Positions 1 through 8,632 of a stretch of DNA of 64,000 nucleotides are shown piece by piece (position 1 is the stretch's first letter; every line of letters starts with the position of its first letter). Where the stretch lies: contig JAMCUD010000016.1 in NCBI GenBank assembly GCA_023379355.1, positions 3,218 through 67,217 of the forward strand, written 5' to 3'. The notes under the pieces are model-generated. The model did not search any database. It saw only the letters and a program-made list of their open reading frames with translations, and was not told the DNA's origin. A program made the position numbers and the translations under genes. This DNA comes from Thermoplasmatota archaeon. Its GTDB lineage: Archaea; Thermoplasmatota; Thermoplasmata; Thermoplasmatales; Thermoplasmataceae.

Positions 1-1072
1 ATCCCAGATATGGAATATGATATTCCACTATACCTACGAGATCAGACCCGGGAACGAGGTCCGGATCATTAACGGGATTATTCACCCCCCTGGTGGCAAA
101 GTAAATTGTTCCATTTCTTTCGTATATGCGAACAACCTCGTGTGCAAACAAGGTTCCATTGGCCCACGGAGCATGGAATTCAATTATAGTCCCAACAGAT
201 ATAGACTGGGGTTCAGCCGGTTTTATGAGGAGAAGTGAACCTGGATTTATGATCGGGTACATGCTTGATGTCGGATCAGCGGATATGGTGTGTGTATAAT
301 ATCCCCCTATGGCTCCAATGGCCATTACTCCCATTATGGCTGCAAAGGCAATATCTGATGGTTTTGTCCTCCTTTTCAGCTTTAGTCTCTTTTTGCCTCT
401 CAGAAGCTTTCTGACCCATATGCTTTTGCCAATCAGAATGTGCGTAATCCAGAATGTTATTGAGACAGAAATTACCTCCCAGACTATGTTGAATAGAGGG
501 GATACCTTTTCAGTAACGTTGATGAAAGAGAACACTGAATATGGAAGGATGAAGGCTAGAACACCGAGTGTCTTCCTGTCATCGGCCAGGTAAAGAAAGG
601 AAAGGTAAAAGGAAAGGACGACATCGAAACTGAAGTTATAAAGCAGGATCTTAACTATTTCTGTGATGGTGTACGACTGAAAAATCGGGGTTAAGGCAAG
701 AAAATATGCTATACCTGTAAGTATCATTCCAGTAGCCTGATTCTTCCTGGTGGCCTCCATTATTCCTGCAAAGATCACTGAGACAGCGCTGACGGTGAAT
801 AAAATTGAATATAGAATGGAATTCAACAGAGGTAGAAGGCTTACGGAGACAGACAGTGACCTTGACATTGCCGCGGGAAGGATGAGAAGAAGAATCAGAA
901 GTAGCATGAATATAGAACCGAGATACCACTTTCTGTCATTCAGGAAACTCCTCTGGAACGGGATGGAGAAAGGCAGAAGTAGTATGGCTATGTACAGGGC
1001 ATCAACCCTGAAATAGAAGGAAATCTGCCATACTGCAATGTAGGCAGGCGGAAGCAGGCTCCTAATCCTCAT
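1..1072 (-). CDS. Polytopic membrane protein fused to a signal peptidase I (S26) domain, C terminus beyond window
   Basis: Open for 357 codons from an ATG that overlaps the end of the preceding gene and runs off the left edge. Residues 1-250 hold about six or seven hydrophobic segments, then a basic stretch (RGKKRLKLKRR), another TM segment near 243-260 and a signal peptidase domain. The serine box is SSMYP (Ser270-Met271) and the histidine box is FAHEV (His311). The acidic box reads RGVNNPVNDPD: the usual GD aspartate is Val330, while Asp336 and Asp338 remain. Signal peptidases of this family cleave Sec signal peptides outside the membrane. Inference: as the last visible gene of an operon with a SipW-type substrate, it probably processes the neighbouring secreted protein. 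Family assignment is firm; catalytic competence is less certain because of the Val. Confidence 0.8.
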   Translation of the reverse strand, partial: MRIRSLLPPAYIAVWQISFYFRVDALYIAILLLPFSIPFQRSFLNDRKWYLGSIFMLLLILLLILPAAMSRSLSVSVSLLPLLNSILYSILFTVSAVSVIFAGIMEATRKNQATGMILTGIAYFLALTPIFQSYTITEIVKILLYNFSFDVVLSFYLSFLYLADDRKTLGVLAFILPYSVFSFINVTEKVSPLFNIVWEVISVSITFWITHILIGKSIWVRKLLRGKKRLKLKRRTKPSDIAFAAIMGVMAIGAIGGYYTHTISADPTSSMYPIINPGSLLLIKPAEPQSISVGTIIEFHAPWANGTLFAHEVVRIYERNGTIYFATRGVNNPVNDPDLVPGSDLVGIVEYHIPYLG

Positions 1073-2003
1073 CTCTTATCTCTGCATAGTATGTCTTTCC
1101 GTCAATCTCAAGAAATATGAGATTCGAGTTTGAAAACGCAGGCTTCTCCAGAAGAAGTGCCATTCTAAGGATGTCAGCGGCACTTCTGACCTCAATGGAC
1201 CCTTCTGGAGGGCCGGATTTCAGTTCGATTATGACCTCGTGATTCTCAGCCTTGAACTTCTCAGTATAACTCTTCTTCCTCCTTTCAATCTGCGTTGCCG
1301 CAATTCCCAAGAAAAGAACTGCAACAGCAAAAAGGGGGTATGCAAACACTTTATCCAGGGGTATTATAATCCTGCCCGGAATGACTGCATTCTTGAGTAG
1401 CGTGCCGGTAAGATTGGAATATGATGTGCCTGCAATGGTGTCGGTCACTGAACCCAGTGCGAGTGTCAAGTTTTCGTTAGCCCTTCCAATGTTAGAGGAG
1501 AGATTGAAATTGAAAAGAAGAGAAAATGTCCCAGAATTTCCGAATCCAAGTTCCTGGTTTATCTTCTCTCCCAGGGAAACGTTTGAGCTGACATTCAGAC
1601 CCACAGCCATGGGTTTGAAATCGCCAGAGGTAGCTTCGACCGCTCCAGCTCGAAAATATGAGACATGGGTCCATGATGGGTCTGAAGACCTCAACATCAC
1701 AGTGTAGTTGTAAGACACTGTTGATGACGAAAGATTTGTGTCGAAGAAGTATAAATAAAGTTCCAACGAGAGGTTTGATGTTATATTGGTATATATTACG
1801 GATGGGTTAATGAGCTCAGAATTGTTTCCATAAAGCGGGTTCTGCTTGAGTTTGTCAACAAGGTCTATTTTAGGCTCCAAGGAATAGGAACCATACGCCT
1901 CCTTCACCTCTCTGGGTGGCAATTGAATAATAACAACAAGAGAAACGGACATAAGCGCAGCAGCAAGAAGGGTAAATATGATAATTTTGTTTCTCTTATT
2001 CAT
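1062..2003 (-). CDS. DUF5305-like membrane-anchored extracellular protein
   Basis: 313 residues. An N-terminal TM segment (about 8-28) is followed by an extracellular region (30-220) rich in N-x-S/T sequons, a second TM near 225-240, a basic RRKK stretch and a short cytoplasmic tail of about 75 residues. This two-TM layout with a glycosylated ectodomain matches the DUF5305 family, which in haloarchaea is often found beside signal peptidases. That assignment rests on architecture and context, not on an alignment. The stop codon overlaps the start of the signal peptidase fusion by 11 bp, so the two are translationally coupled. The role is unknown; a scaffold or anchor for the secreted product upstream is a reasonable inference. 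Confidence 0.65.
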   Translation of the reverse strand: MNKRNKIIIFTLLAAALMSVSLVVIIQLPPREVKEAYGSYSLEPKIDLVDKLKQNPLYGNNSELINPSVIYTNITSNLSLELYLYFFDTNLSSSTVSYNYTVMLRSSDPSWTHVSYFRAGAVEATSGDFKPMAVGLNVSSNVSLGEKINQELGFGNSGTFSLLFNFNLSSNIGRANENLTLALGSVTDTIAGTSYSNLTGTLLKNAVIPGRIIIPLDKVFAYPLFAVAVLFLGIAATQIERRKKSYTEKFKAENHEVIIELKSGPPEGSIEVRSAADILRMALLLEKPAFSNSNLIFLEIDGKTYYAEIRDED

Positions 2004-2079
2004 TTAGTTCCTCAAAGATATCAGGGTCAACAATTAATATCATTTCTGAAGTTATGATCAATTTTTTTCTTTTGCGATT

Positions 2080-2742
2080 TCATGAAAATTGGTTTTCCGA
2101 GATGGTGATCACTATTGGGAGGGTGAAGTGGGCCTCCTGATAGTCATTGCCTGAAAATCTGGAAAGGATCAGGTAAAACCAGACTGGAAGCGTAGAACCT
2201 GGGCTTATAACCATACTGTTCTCCACAGCGAATCCGTAGAATCCTCCTGCCCGGTTTGTCTGTTCCAAGGTGGAATTTACAATTGAGAACACATAACCGA
2301 GATTATTTTCAATGCTTTCATTCTCCATAACAAGCCCCTGGGCGCTGAAATTTCCAAGTGAAACACTCTGGATCAGGCAGCCAAGGTTGTTGGGATTATG
2401 AAGGTTTATCTCAAAAAGGACAGCATTTCCAGGGGCTAGGTTGGATATGTTAAGGTAGTCTTCAAGAACTCCGGTATATGAAGTGGAGCTTTTTACGATG
2501 TTCAAGGGTGGACAGAACTCCGTGAATCCGCAACTATTTCCTGGGTATGAATGGCCCTGTACAGCTATAGCAGTGTTATCTGACCAGTAAGATACAAAGC
2601 AAATTCCCTCAGATATCCCTATGAAGTTAGCTGTCGCCGATACGTTCGTGGTTGCAGTACCTGAGAATCCGGAATATGCCAGGGAACCAGAAAAAATGGA
2701 GAAGACCATAACTAGGCATATTGCCAAGACTCTCGACTTCAC
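2080..2742 (-). CDS. TasA/AbpA-like secreted protein with SipW-type signal peptide
   Basis: 220 residues starting MKSR with a hydrophobic signal peptide (about 5-22) and, just after the predicted cleavage, a small-residue stretch (SGFSGTATTNVSATANF) like that of SipW-dependent exported proteins. A central segment (DYLNISNLAPGNAVLFE, then NPNNLGCL) resembles the NLSNLKPGD region of TasA/camelysin proteins, and the end (YQEAHFTLPIVIT) resembles their last strand. Four Cys residues could form disulfides. TasA and the archaeal bundling pilin AbpA form extracellular filaments. Inference: a surface filament or matrix subunit processed by the signal peptidase two genes downstream. The homology is read by eye and needs profile confirmation. 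Confidence 0.6.
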   Translation of the reverse strand: MKSRVLAICLVMVFSIFSGSLAYSGFSGTATTNVSATANFIGISEGICFVSYWSDNTAIAVQGHSYPGNSCGFTEFCPPLNIVKSSTSYTGVLEDYLNISNLAPGNAVLFEINLHNPNNLGCLIQSVSLGNFSAQGLVMENESIENNLGYVFSIVNSTLEQTNRAGGFYGFAVENSMVISPGSTLPVWFYLILSRFSGNDYQEAHFTLPIVITISENQFS

Positions 2743-2846
2743 AGAACTAAACCCTGCCTGTGTTAATTAACCCCTATGTACGGGAGATATGAATCAATGA
2801 TATATCCATCAGAAGAAATCTTCAATTATGGTTCACTGAGCTACTC

Positions 2847-3443
2847 CTAGGTTCCAGAAGAAGAAATATCGTCCTCTTTCACCCTGACCATAAGATCAGC
2901 TCTTCGGAAAACTTCAAGGCAGATGAAAATGGCAGATGCTGAGAATACAATTGCAGCACCGATCATCAATTGGCCAATACCAGCGACATTGAACTTGCTT
3001 GGGTAAAAAATACCCAAAGCATAAAGAGAATACTGTGTTATGGCAATCACCACACCAAATATCAATATAAAAGATATAAGCAACTTCAGAAGAGTCTCTG
3101 CCACACCGCTCTCGTGATCCATCCTTCTGATTTCCTCAATCCGCTTGTACAGTAGTGATATCTCCGGAATCGCGCTCAAGTCGATCTGACTGATCTCGTT
3201 TTCCTTGAGTTTCCCAATATCAAACATGGTCTGAATAGCTCTATCGGTTTCTCGACTGGTCTTACTGGAACCAAAGAAAACAATAATCTCCCTTATAAGC
3301 TGAAGAGATATAAAATGCGCCTTTCGATACTTCTCCAATCTTATCCTCTCAATGAAAGATATAGATTCCTTACTAAGTAAAAAATAAACTATGACAGAAG
3401 ACATGAGAACAGCAGAAGGGACAGAAAAAAGGATATAATTCAT
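2847..3443 (-). CDS. Three-TM membrane protein of unknown function
   Basis: 198 residues. One TM at about 3-24, a charged cytoplasmic-type region of about 90 residues (25-115, helical and rich in Arg, Glu and Lys), then two more TM segments near 118-146 and 155-178 and a short charged tail. I recognise no family. It starts in an ATGA overlap with the stop of the upstream winged-helix gene, so the two are probably cotranslated. A gap of about 100 bp separates it from the TasA-like gene. Its position suggests a role in assembly, export or sensing for the surface-protein operon, but nothing in the sequence proves this. Confidence 0.6.
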   Translation of the reverse strand: MNYILFSVPSAVLMSSVIVYFLLSKESISFIERIRLEKYRKAHFISLQLIREIIVFFGSSKTSRETDRAIQTMFDIGKLKENEISQIDLSAIPEISLLYKRIEEIRRMDHESGVAETLLKLLISFILIFGVVIAITQYSLYALGIFYPSKFNVAGIGQLMIGAAIVFSASAIFICLEVFRRADLMVRVKEDDISSSGT

Positions 3444-4183
3444 GTGATATCATAGAATCTTCTTATCATCTTTAAGGCATCCATTCCTTCACTTGTAATC
3501 TCATAGGAAGCCTTCAGCTCATGGTCCTTTCTCATCTCCACATATTTCTTAGCAATCAATTCATCAAGGACCTTTGTGGCACTCCTGTAATTTAGGTTGC
3601 AGTGATAGATAATACTGGTAATTCCTCTACTGTCCTGGCTAAGGAGTTGCATTATTTCAGCCATAATTGCCGTTCGATCTCTCTTAGACTTCTGACCAGG
3701 GTTGTTCAAATATTCCTTTTTTGATATTGAGGTTCCACCCCTTTCCATTGCAATCATGGGAGGACCAGAAAACTTTATTCCTCTGACTATTCTCACATCC
3801 GTTTTTGAAAGATCAAGGTTGATTTTCCAGAGACCACCAAAATCCTGACACAATACAAAGGCAAGACCGGAGCCCAGATCCATCCTTAAAACATGCAATG
3901 TTCCTATCGCCTTGAGCATTGAAGGATATGAGCAATCCGCACCGATCATAATGAAATTTGACCCTTTCTCGGATTCTCCATAATATTGTATGATGTGCCT
4001 TATTCCACTTTTCCCCTCCATCTCCACATTTGTTTCAAGTTTCCAGAGATTTGAATCAAGAATGAGATCTCCGCTATCAAATGTAATGCCTTCTGATCCC
4101 TCTATCAGGACTTTCTCCATCTCTTTCATTATCCGGTCAATAAAATAAGTTGATTGTGATATAAGAACAATTAGATGAAGCAT
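3440..4183 (-). CDS. Winged-helix (HTH_45-like) regulator with unrecognised N-terminal domain
   Basis: 247 residues. The C-terminal 85 residues (about 163-247) form a winged helix of the archaeal HTH_45/ArnR type: SKRDRTAIMAEIMQLL, a helix-turn-helix around YHCNLNYRSATKVLDELIAK and a wing ending YEITSEGMDAL. The N-terminal 160 residues look alpha/beta and soluble, with no TM segments and no family I recognise; they may sense a ligand or partner. It is first in a minus-strand run with the 3-TM protein, the TasA-like protein, the DUF5305-like protein and the signal peptidase fusion, so it is the likely local regulator. AT-rich sequence (several TATA-like stretches at 4215-4250) precedes it. Confidence 0.65.
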   Translation of the reverse strand: MLHLIVLISQSTYFIDRIMKEMEKVLIEGSEGITFDSGDLILDSNLWKLETNVEMEGKSGIRHIIQYYGESEKGSNFIMIGADCSYPSMLKAIGTLHVLRMDLGSGLAFVLCQDFGGLWKINLDLSKTDVRIVRGIKFSGPPMIAMERGGTSISKKEYLNNPGQKSKRDRTAIMAEIMQLLSQDSRGITSIIYHCNLNYRSATKVLDELIAKKYVEMRKDHELKASYEITSEGMDALKMIRRFYDIT

Positions 4184-4954
4184 TGATATATATTCCGGGT
4201 GAATCTTTTCTCTATTTTTATATATTTATATGAACATATTATATTTATGACAATACATGATTGATTAATTTTAGTGATAATATCGCTCAAACAGCATTAT
4301 TTTCTTCAGATGATTTATATGTGGATGTCATCTAAATTTTATTTTGTTAATATAGGGGTCTGAATTATTGGTATTTAAGAGTTATGAACCATGGATTTGT
4401 TCATTCTTTATGATTGTGAATTTTATGCTTAACCAAGTTCAAGAACCTATGTCCAGACGAAGTGGGAATAATCAGAAAAAAGTCCCTTATTACTCCAGCT
4501 AGAATACGCCCATCTCTCTTCATCATGGGTTTTCCCTGTGGTTCCAAGCAATGATTTCGTATCTTGATGTATCTATTTCAAAGAATGTCCAAGGCACGTC
4601 AACCATTTAATTCCAATTGTGTGAGTTCCTGCAGAACAGCGTCTGTTCGTTGCTATACAGTAATAATTCTAAGATGATTTCAGCGGGTTAGGATATCTTT
4701 TTTCTGGAAATAGGAGTTTCATAAATTTCAATTTTATCAGAAAATCATAATAGGTGGGTAAAGATTCTTCAGTGATTTCTGCCTTTAACTGCTTATCGCA
4801 TATCATAGGGAATTAGATCAATCTACTGAAGGAATTTGAAGATATATTTCCACATGTTGAATCCAGCATTCTACCATTGATGTTTATACTATAAGACCAT
4901 AGCATTCCCTGCCGCATCATACATTAAAATTATGCATATGGTCATCATAACAAA
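4184..4954. other. Gene-poor AT-rich intergenic region, 771 bp
   Basis: It lies between divergent genes. The left end must carry the promoter of the winged-helix gene (AT-rich, 4215-4260) and the right end that of rpe. All frames are broken by stops. The best minus-strand frame is only 44 codons long (roughly 4670-4805, starting MICDKQLKAEITEE) and is protein-like but not recognisable; it could be a decayed gene fragment. No tRNA, hairpin terminator or repeat array was seen. Confidence 0.5.
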
Positions 4955-5608
4955 ATGATGTTAGTATCCCCATCCATAATATCGTCAAAACTTGAAGTAC
5001 TTGGAACTCAGATCAAGGAGTGCGATAAAGCCGGTGCATATTCTTATCACCTTGATGTAATGGACGGGCATTTCGTCCCAAACCTGACCATGGGTCCGGA
5101 TCTCGTATCTGCCGTAAGGAGATGCACAGAAGAGAGGCTTGAAGCACACCTCATGATCGAACGTCCGGACAAATATGCTGAGAAATTTATAAAGTCTGGT
5201 TCTGATCTGTTATTCATTCATTCGGAGGTTCTTGTAGACATCAGGAGTACAATTAAAACTATCCGGGATAACGGGGCTCTGTTTGGAATTGCTCTCAACC
5301 CTGAAACCCCGGTTGATAGAGTTCTTAAATGGATAGAGGAATCCGATACTGTTCTTATCATGTCGGTGCATCCAGGTTTCTCTGGTCAGTCTTTCATAAG
5401 AGACACACTTCCCAAGATCAGGGAAGTCAGGAAGTTTATTGATAATAACAATCTTCAGACAAAAATAGAGGTGGATGGAGGTATAAACGCTGAGACCGGA
5501 AAATTGTCTGCAGAAGCTGGAGCAGATGTACTTGTTTCAGCATCCTATATTTTCAGCGGGAATATTGGAGAGAGAATAGGGGCTCTCTCCTCAATCATGA
5601 GACCCTGA
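4955..5608 (+). CDS. rpe: Ribulose-phosphate 3-epimerase
   Basis: 217 residues, a full-length TIM barrel of the Rpe family, which interconverts ribulose 5-phosphate and xylulose 5-phosphate. Metal and catalytic residues are visible in the family motifs: HLDVMDGHFVPN (His32, Asp34, Asp37), LEAHLMIERP (His65), SVHPGFSGQ (His139) and EVDGGI (Asp174). Two ATG codons are in tandem at the start; the first is used here. It stands alone on the plus strand and its end overlaps the convergent dehydrogenase by 14 bp. Probable role: non-oxidative pentose phosphate steps supplying ribose for nucleotides. Confidence 0.93.
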   Translation: MMLVSPSIISSKLEVLGTQIKECDKAGAYSYHLDVMDGHFVPNLTMGPDLVSAVRRCTEERLEAHLMIERPDKYAEKFIKSGSDLLFIHSEVLVDIRSTIKTIRDNGALFGIALNPETPVDRVLKWIEESDTVLIMSVHPGFSGQSFIRDTLPKIREVRKFIDNNNLQTKIEVDGGINAETGKLSAEAGADVLVSASYIFSGNIGERIGALSSIMRP

Positions 5609-6575
5609 TAAGGATCCTTCCGTCTCTTGCCTTCTCATACTCGATCAGGGCTTCCTGAAAGTGATCCAGGTCGAATGTCCTGTGAACTTTTACCCTGAAT
5701 GATTGGTTGGCAGCAAGCTTCAGAATCTCCTGAAATTCGTCTCTTGTTCCCCCGGTGGAACCAACTATCTTCTGTTCTTCGGTATATATTTTCCCAATGT
5801 CAAGGCTGGATTCCCTGCCGGTGAGGACCCCGAAGGTAACTATTCGCCCTCCCCTGTCAAGGTGCCTCAGAGATTCACTCCAGAACTGGGCACCGATGGA
5901 GTTTATCACCACATCAGCCCTGTATTTTTCATCGATTTCCCCTGACCTGAATATGGTTGTGGCACCGTAATCCTTCATCCAGTCTTTCCTTGAAACCACT
6001 GAAACATTCATCCCAAGGGATCTACCTATCTGCGATGCAAATATACCGGTATTGCCTGAACCTCCAAAGATTAAGAGATTCTCTCCCTTTGCAGCCTCTG
6101 ATCTTCGTAGCGCATGCAGGGCTGTCAATCCTCCAATTGGAAGGGACACCGCAAGTTCGTCAGATATTCCGTCAGGGATAGGAAAAAGATTCTTCTCATC
6201 TACCAATGCCTCCTGGGCATAATACCCCTGGTCCAGGACACCGTGAATACCACCGTTGACACACATCTCCTCCCTTCCGCTCCTGCAGAATTTACAGGTT
6301 CCGTCGTACTTCCTGTTATAAATTACTACCCTATCCCCTTTCCGAATTGTTTTGCCGTCAGTCAATGCTGTACCAATGGCCTCCGACCCCGGAATATGCG
6401 GTATCGGGCTAAGATTGTAAAGAATCTTGCCATTTATCAGGTTGTAATCAAGCGGATTCATTCCAGCCAGCTTAATACTGACTCTAATCATTCCCCCAGT
6501 ACCTTCTGGTACCTTTACTTCAGTGAGCTTCGCATTTTTGTTTCCAAACTCGGGGCCAACAACTATAGCCTTCAT
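5595..6575 (-). CDS. MDR-superfamily alcohol dehydrogenase/quinone oxidoreductase-like protein
   Basis: 326 residues with an N-terminal GroES-like domain and a Rossmann domain containing LLIFGGSGNTGIFASQIG (about 165-183). The usual catalytic zinc ligand region has AGMNPLDYN instead of Cys, as in the quinone oxidoreductase branch. The structural-zinc lobe is partial: CKFCRSGREEMC has three Cys with Asp-Gly-Thr where the first would be. It therefore is probably an NAD(P)-dependent reductase without a catalytic zinc. The substrate cannot be read. A TATA-like TTTTTAAC about 26 bp upstream fits a leaderless start. Confidence 0.8.
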   Translation of the reverse strand: MKAIVVGPEFGNKNAKLTEVKVPEGTGGMIRVSIKLAGMNPLDYNLINGKILYNLSPIPHIPGSEAIGTALTDGKTIRKGDRVVIYNRKYDGTCKFCRSGREEMCVNGGIHGVLDQGYYAQEALVDEKNLFPIPDGISDELAVSLPIGGLTALHALRRSEAAKGENLLIFGGSGNTGIFASQIGRSLGMNVSVVSRKDWMKDYGATTIFRSGEIDEKYRADVVINSIGAQFWSESLRHLDRGGRIVTFGVLTGRESSLDIGKIYTEEQKIVGSTGGTRDEFQEILKLAANQSFRVKVHRTFDLDHFQEALIEYEKARDGRILIRVS

Positions 6576-6644
6576 TAAAGAAGAATAATAATCTCCGGTT
6601 AAAAACAGTTGTTGTGGTCAGGGGGTTGAGTGATGGGGGAAATA

Positions 6645-6652
6645 GTTATATT
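6645..6652 (+). promoter_or_regulatory. Putative TATA box of xerA
   Basis: GTTATATT lies about 27 bp before the TTG start codon of xerA, the spacing expected for a leaderless archaeal transcript; this supports the TTG start. Confidence 0.4.
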
Positions 6653-6675
6653 GGGAGTGATAATGATTGTAAGCC

Positions 6676-7521
6676 TTGGACAGCCAAACTGCCCTCAAGA
6701 AATTCAGAACACTGATGATAAATGAAAGAAAGAGCCCTAACACTGTCAAGGAATATTCCTTTATGGCAGGGATTCTACTAAAGTTTCTATCAAAACCTCC
6801 TGAGTCTATAGGTACCGAGGACATAGAGCGGTTCAAAACCCATTTGGTAGTAGACAGGAAATACTCAAAGTCCTCCCAGTATCTGGCAATCAAGGCGTTG
6901 AAACACTTTTTTTCCTCTCTCTCAATACCTCCCCCCAGAAACCTGACCGTACCGAAAAGATCGCTCAAAATGCCAAATTATCTCAGTGATGCTGAGACAA
7001 AGAGGTTTATTGCGGCATCATCCGGGGACCCTGTTGACAGGGTAATTGTTCTTCTGCTGGTATATACCGGAATGCGTGTAAGCGAACTCTGCAACCTTAG
7101 AACAGAGAATGTTGATCTGGACTCCTCCATAATAAGGATAAGGTCTGGAAAGGGAGATAAGGATAGAATTGTTCTGATTCCGGAATACGTCAGCACAGAG
7201 CTGAAGCCATACTATATGGAGAGGATCATAAAATCTGATCAGAGTGTTCATTTCCTGATCAGCAGGAGGGGAACCAGGTTTGATAGTTCCACTGTGGAAC
7301 GGCGAATAAGGAAGATTGCCAGTAAGGCAGGAATCATGAGAAAGATCACCCCGCATGTATTGAGGCATACATTTGCCACCAGCATTCTCAGAAACGGAGG
7401 GGATATAAGATTCATACAGCAACTGCTAGGACATGCCAGTGTTGCAACAACCCAGATTTACACACACATAGATGACGAATCCCTCAGGGTTCTGTATGAG
7501 AAATTCCAGCCCAGGTACTAA
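6676..7521 (+). CDS. xerA: Tyrosine recombinase XerA
   Basis: 281 residues, start TTG. The N-terminal SAM-like core-binding domain (1-95) is followed by the catalytic domain with the complete set of tyrosine recombinase residues: Arg134 (TGMRVSEL), Lys159 (GKGDKDR), His227 and Arg230 (HVLRHTF), His253 (LGHAS) and nucleophile Tyr262 (IYTHI). Length and spacing are those of the archaeal Xer protein, characterised in Thermoplasma acidophilum and Pyrococcus, which resolves chromosome dimers at dif-like sites. It is monocistronic, and no other phage or integrase gene is near, so the housekeeping role is preferred over an integrase. T-rich sequence directly after the stop (7522-7531) probably terminates it. 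Confidence 0.92.
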   Translation: MDSQTALKKFRTLMINERKSPNTVKEYSFMAGILLKFLSKPPESIGTEDIERFKTHLVVDRKYSKSSQYLAIKALKHFFSSLSIPPPRNLTVPKRSLKMPNYLSDAETKRFIAASSGDPVDRVIVLLLVYTGMRVSELCNLRTENVDLDSSIIRIRSGKGDKDRIVLIPEYVSTELKPYYMERIIKSDQSVHFLISRRGTRFDSSTVERRIRKIASKAGIMRKITPHVLRHTFATSILRNGGDIRFIQQLLGHASVATTQIYTHIDDESLRVLYEKFQPRY

Positions 7522-8582
7522 TTTTTTCTTTCAACTAGATAATCTGCAAACCACGAAAGAAAGCTCTTTATCCTCTGATCTCCCTGAACTTCACCAAGAT
7601 AATCCTTGCATCTGCCGATCATCCTGGTAATCATCCTGCGGCTGTAATCATAGGAACCGCTATCCATAACTATTTTCCTGATCTTCTGGAATTCACTGTC
7701 AGAAACATTCCCTGACCTGATTGACCTCTTCAGGAATTCCTGGTCTGAAGAACTGGAATTCTCTATTGCCTTCAGTATAAGAAGGGTCTTCTTTCCCTCG
7801 TTGACATCACTTTTTATGGATTTTCCAGTCTCCTGCTCGTCACCAAAAAGTCCAAGGATATCGTCGTGAAGCTGGAATGCTGTTCCGAGGAGGTTTCCAT
7901 AATAACTCAGCGGTTTGAGATCAGGATGGTGCGGAGAAAGCATAGCACCCATCAGAAGCGGGCCTTCGATTGTATACTTTGCAGTTTTCAGGATATGCAG
8001 CCTGAGTAAGTCCCTCTGCGCAAAACCCTCGTTGTAGGAAGAATCGATATCAATCAACTGTCCATAGCCTGTTGTCTCGATTATCCTGGAAAGTTCCATG
8101 TTTGCCCTGATGAGGAGTTTCGGTTCCATGCCTGATCCAAGAAGAGCCTGATGTGCGAATGAATCCGCAAGATCCCCGGCAACAATCGCAAGGTTCTGGG
8201 AAATCCTCGATGCATCCGGCGTAAGTTTTTCAATATGTTTTCTAAGTGAGGCATGCAGGGATGGATTGCCTCTTCGGGTTTCGCTCTGATCCATTATATC
8301 ATCATGGATAAGGAGGTAGCTCTGTGTCAATTCAATTGATATGGCAGCCCTAGTGACCCTTTCATCAGGGGGAGAGAACAGATCATGGCCCATTATAACC
8401 AGCATTGGCCTCACTCTTTTCCCTCCCATCAGGGTGAAATCCCTTATCCTGTCTCTAACCTCCATGCATACAGAGTCTATCCTGACACGGGACTGTTCCT
8501 TGAAGAAGTCATGAAGGTCTTTGTCTATTCGGTCTCGGAGGGTTTTCATCAGCGATTCTGGAGGGAGAGAATACACTTCCAT
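7518..8582 (-). CDS. Geranylgeranyl diphosphate synthase (trans-isoprenyl diphosphate synthase)
   Basis: 354 residues from the ATG at 8582. It has both aspartate-rich motifs of the family: first HDDIMDQSETRRG and second HDDILGLFGDEQ, followed by the conserved GKS and KKT segments. It condenses IPP with allylic diphosphates; in archaea the C20 product feeds the ether lipids. Upstream in-frame codons exist as far as 8702, but they would overlap rnhB. The ATG at 8582 is 25 bp from a palindromic TATA element, which fixes this start; 8597 is the alternative. Product length (C15, C20 or longer) cannot be decided with confidence. Confidence 0.9.
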   Translation of the reverse strand: MEVYSLPPESLMKTLRDRIDKDLHDFFKEQSRVRIDSVCMEVRDRIRDFTLMGGKRVRPMLVIMGHDLFSPPDERVTRAAISIELTQSYLLIHDDIMDQSETRRGNPSLHASLRKHIEKLTPDASRISQNLAIVAGDLADSFAHQALLGSGMEPKLLIRANMELSRIIETTGYGQLIDIDSSYNEGFAQRDLLRLHILKTAKYTIEGPLLMGAMLSPHHPDLKPLSYYGNLLGTAFQLHDDILGLFGDEQETGKSIKSDVNEGKKTLLILKAIENSSSSDQEFLKRSIRSGNVSDSEFQKIRKIVMDSGSYDYSRRMITRMIGRCKDYLGEVQGDQRIKSFLSWFADYLVERKN

Positions 8583-8601
8583 TATTGAGGGGAGCATCAG
8601 A

Positions 8602-8611
8602 TAAAATTTAA
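8602..8611. promoter_or_regulatory. Shared bidirectional TATA element between GGPP synthase and rnhB
   Basis: TAAAATTTAA, nearly self-complementary, is centred 25 bp from the GGPP synthase ATG (8582) and 26 bp from the rnhB GTG (8633). Both genes would be leaderless from one AT element in a 50-bp gap. Confidence 0.5.
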
Positions 8612-8632
8612 CTCTTTTCAAATTTACCCTTC

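Noticed and set aside
6676..7521. Integrase of a mobile element
   Set aside because: Length and motifs are those of housekeeping XerA and no element genes, att duplication or tRNA is adjacent.
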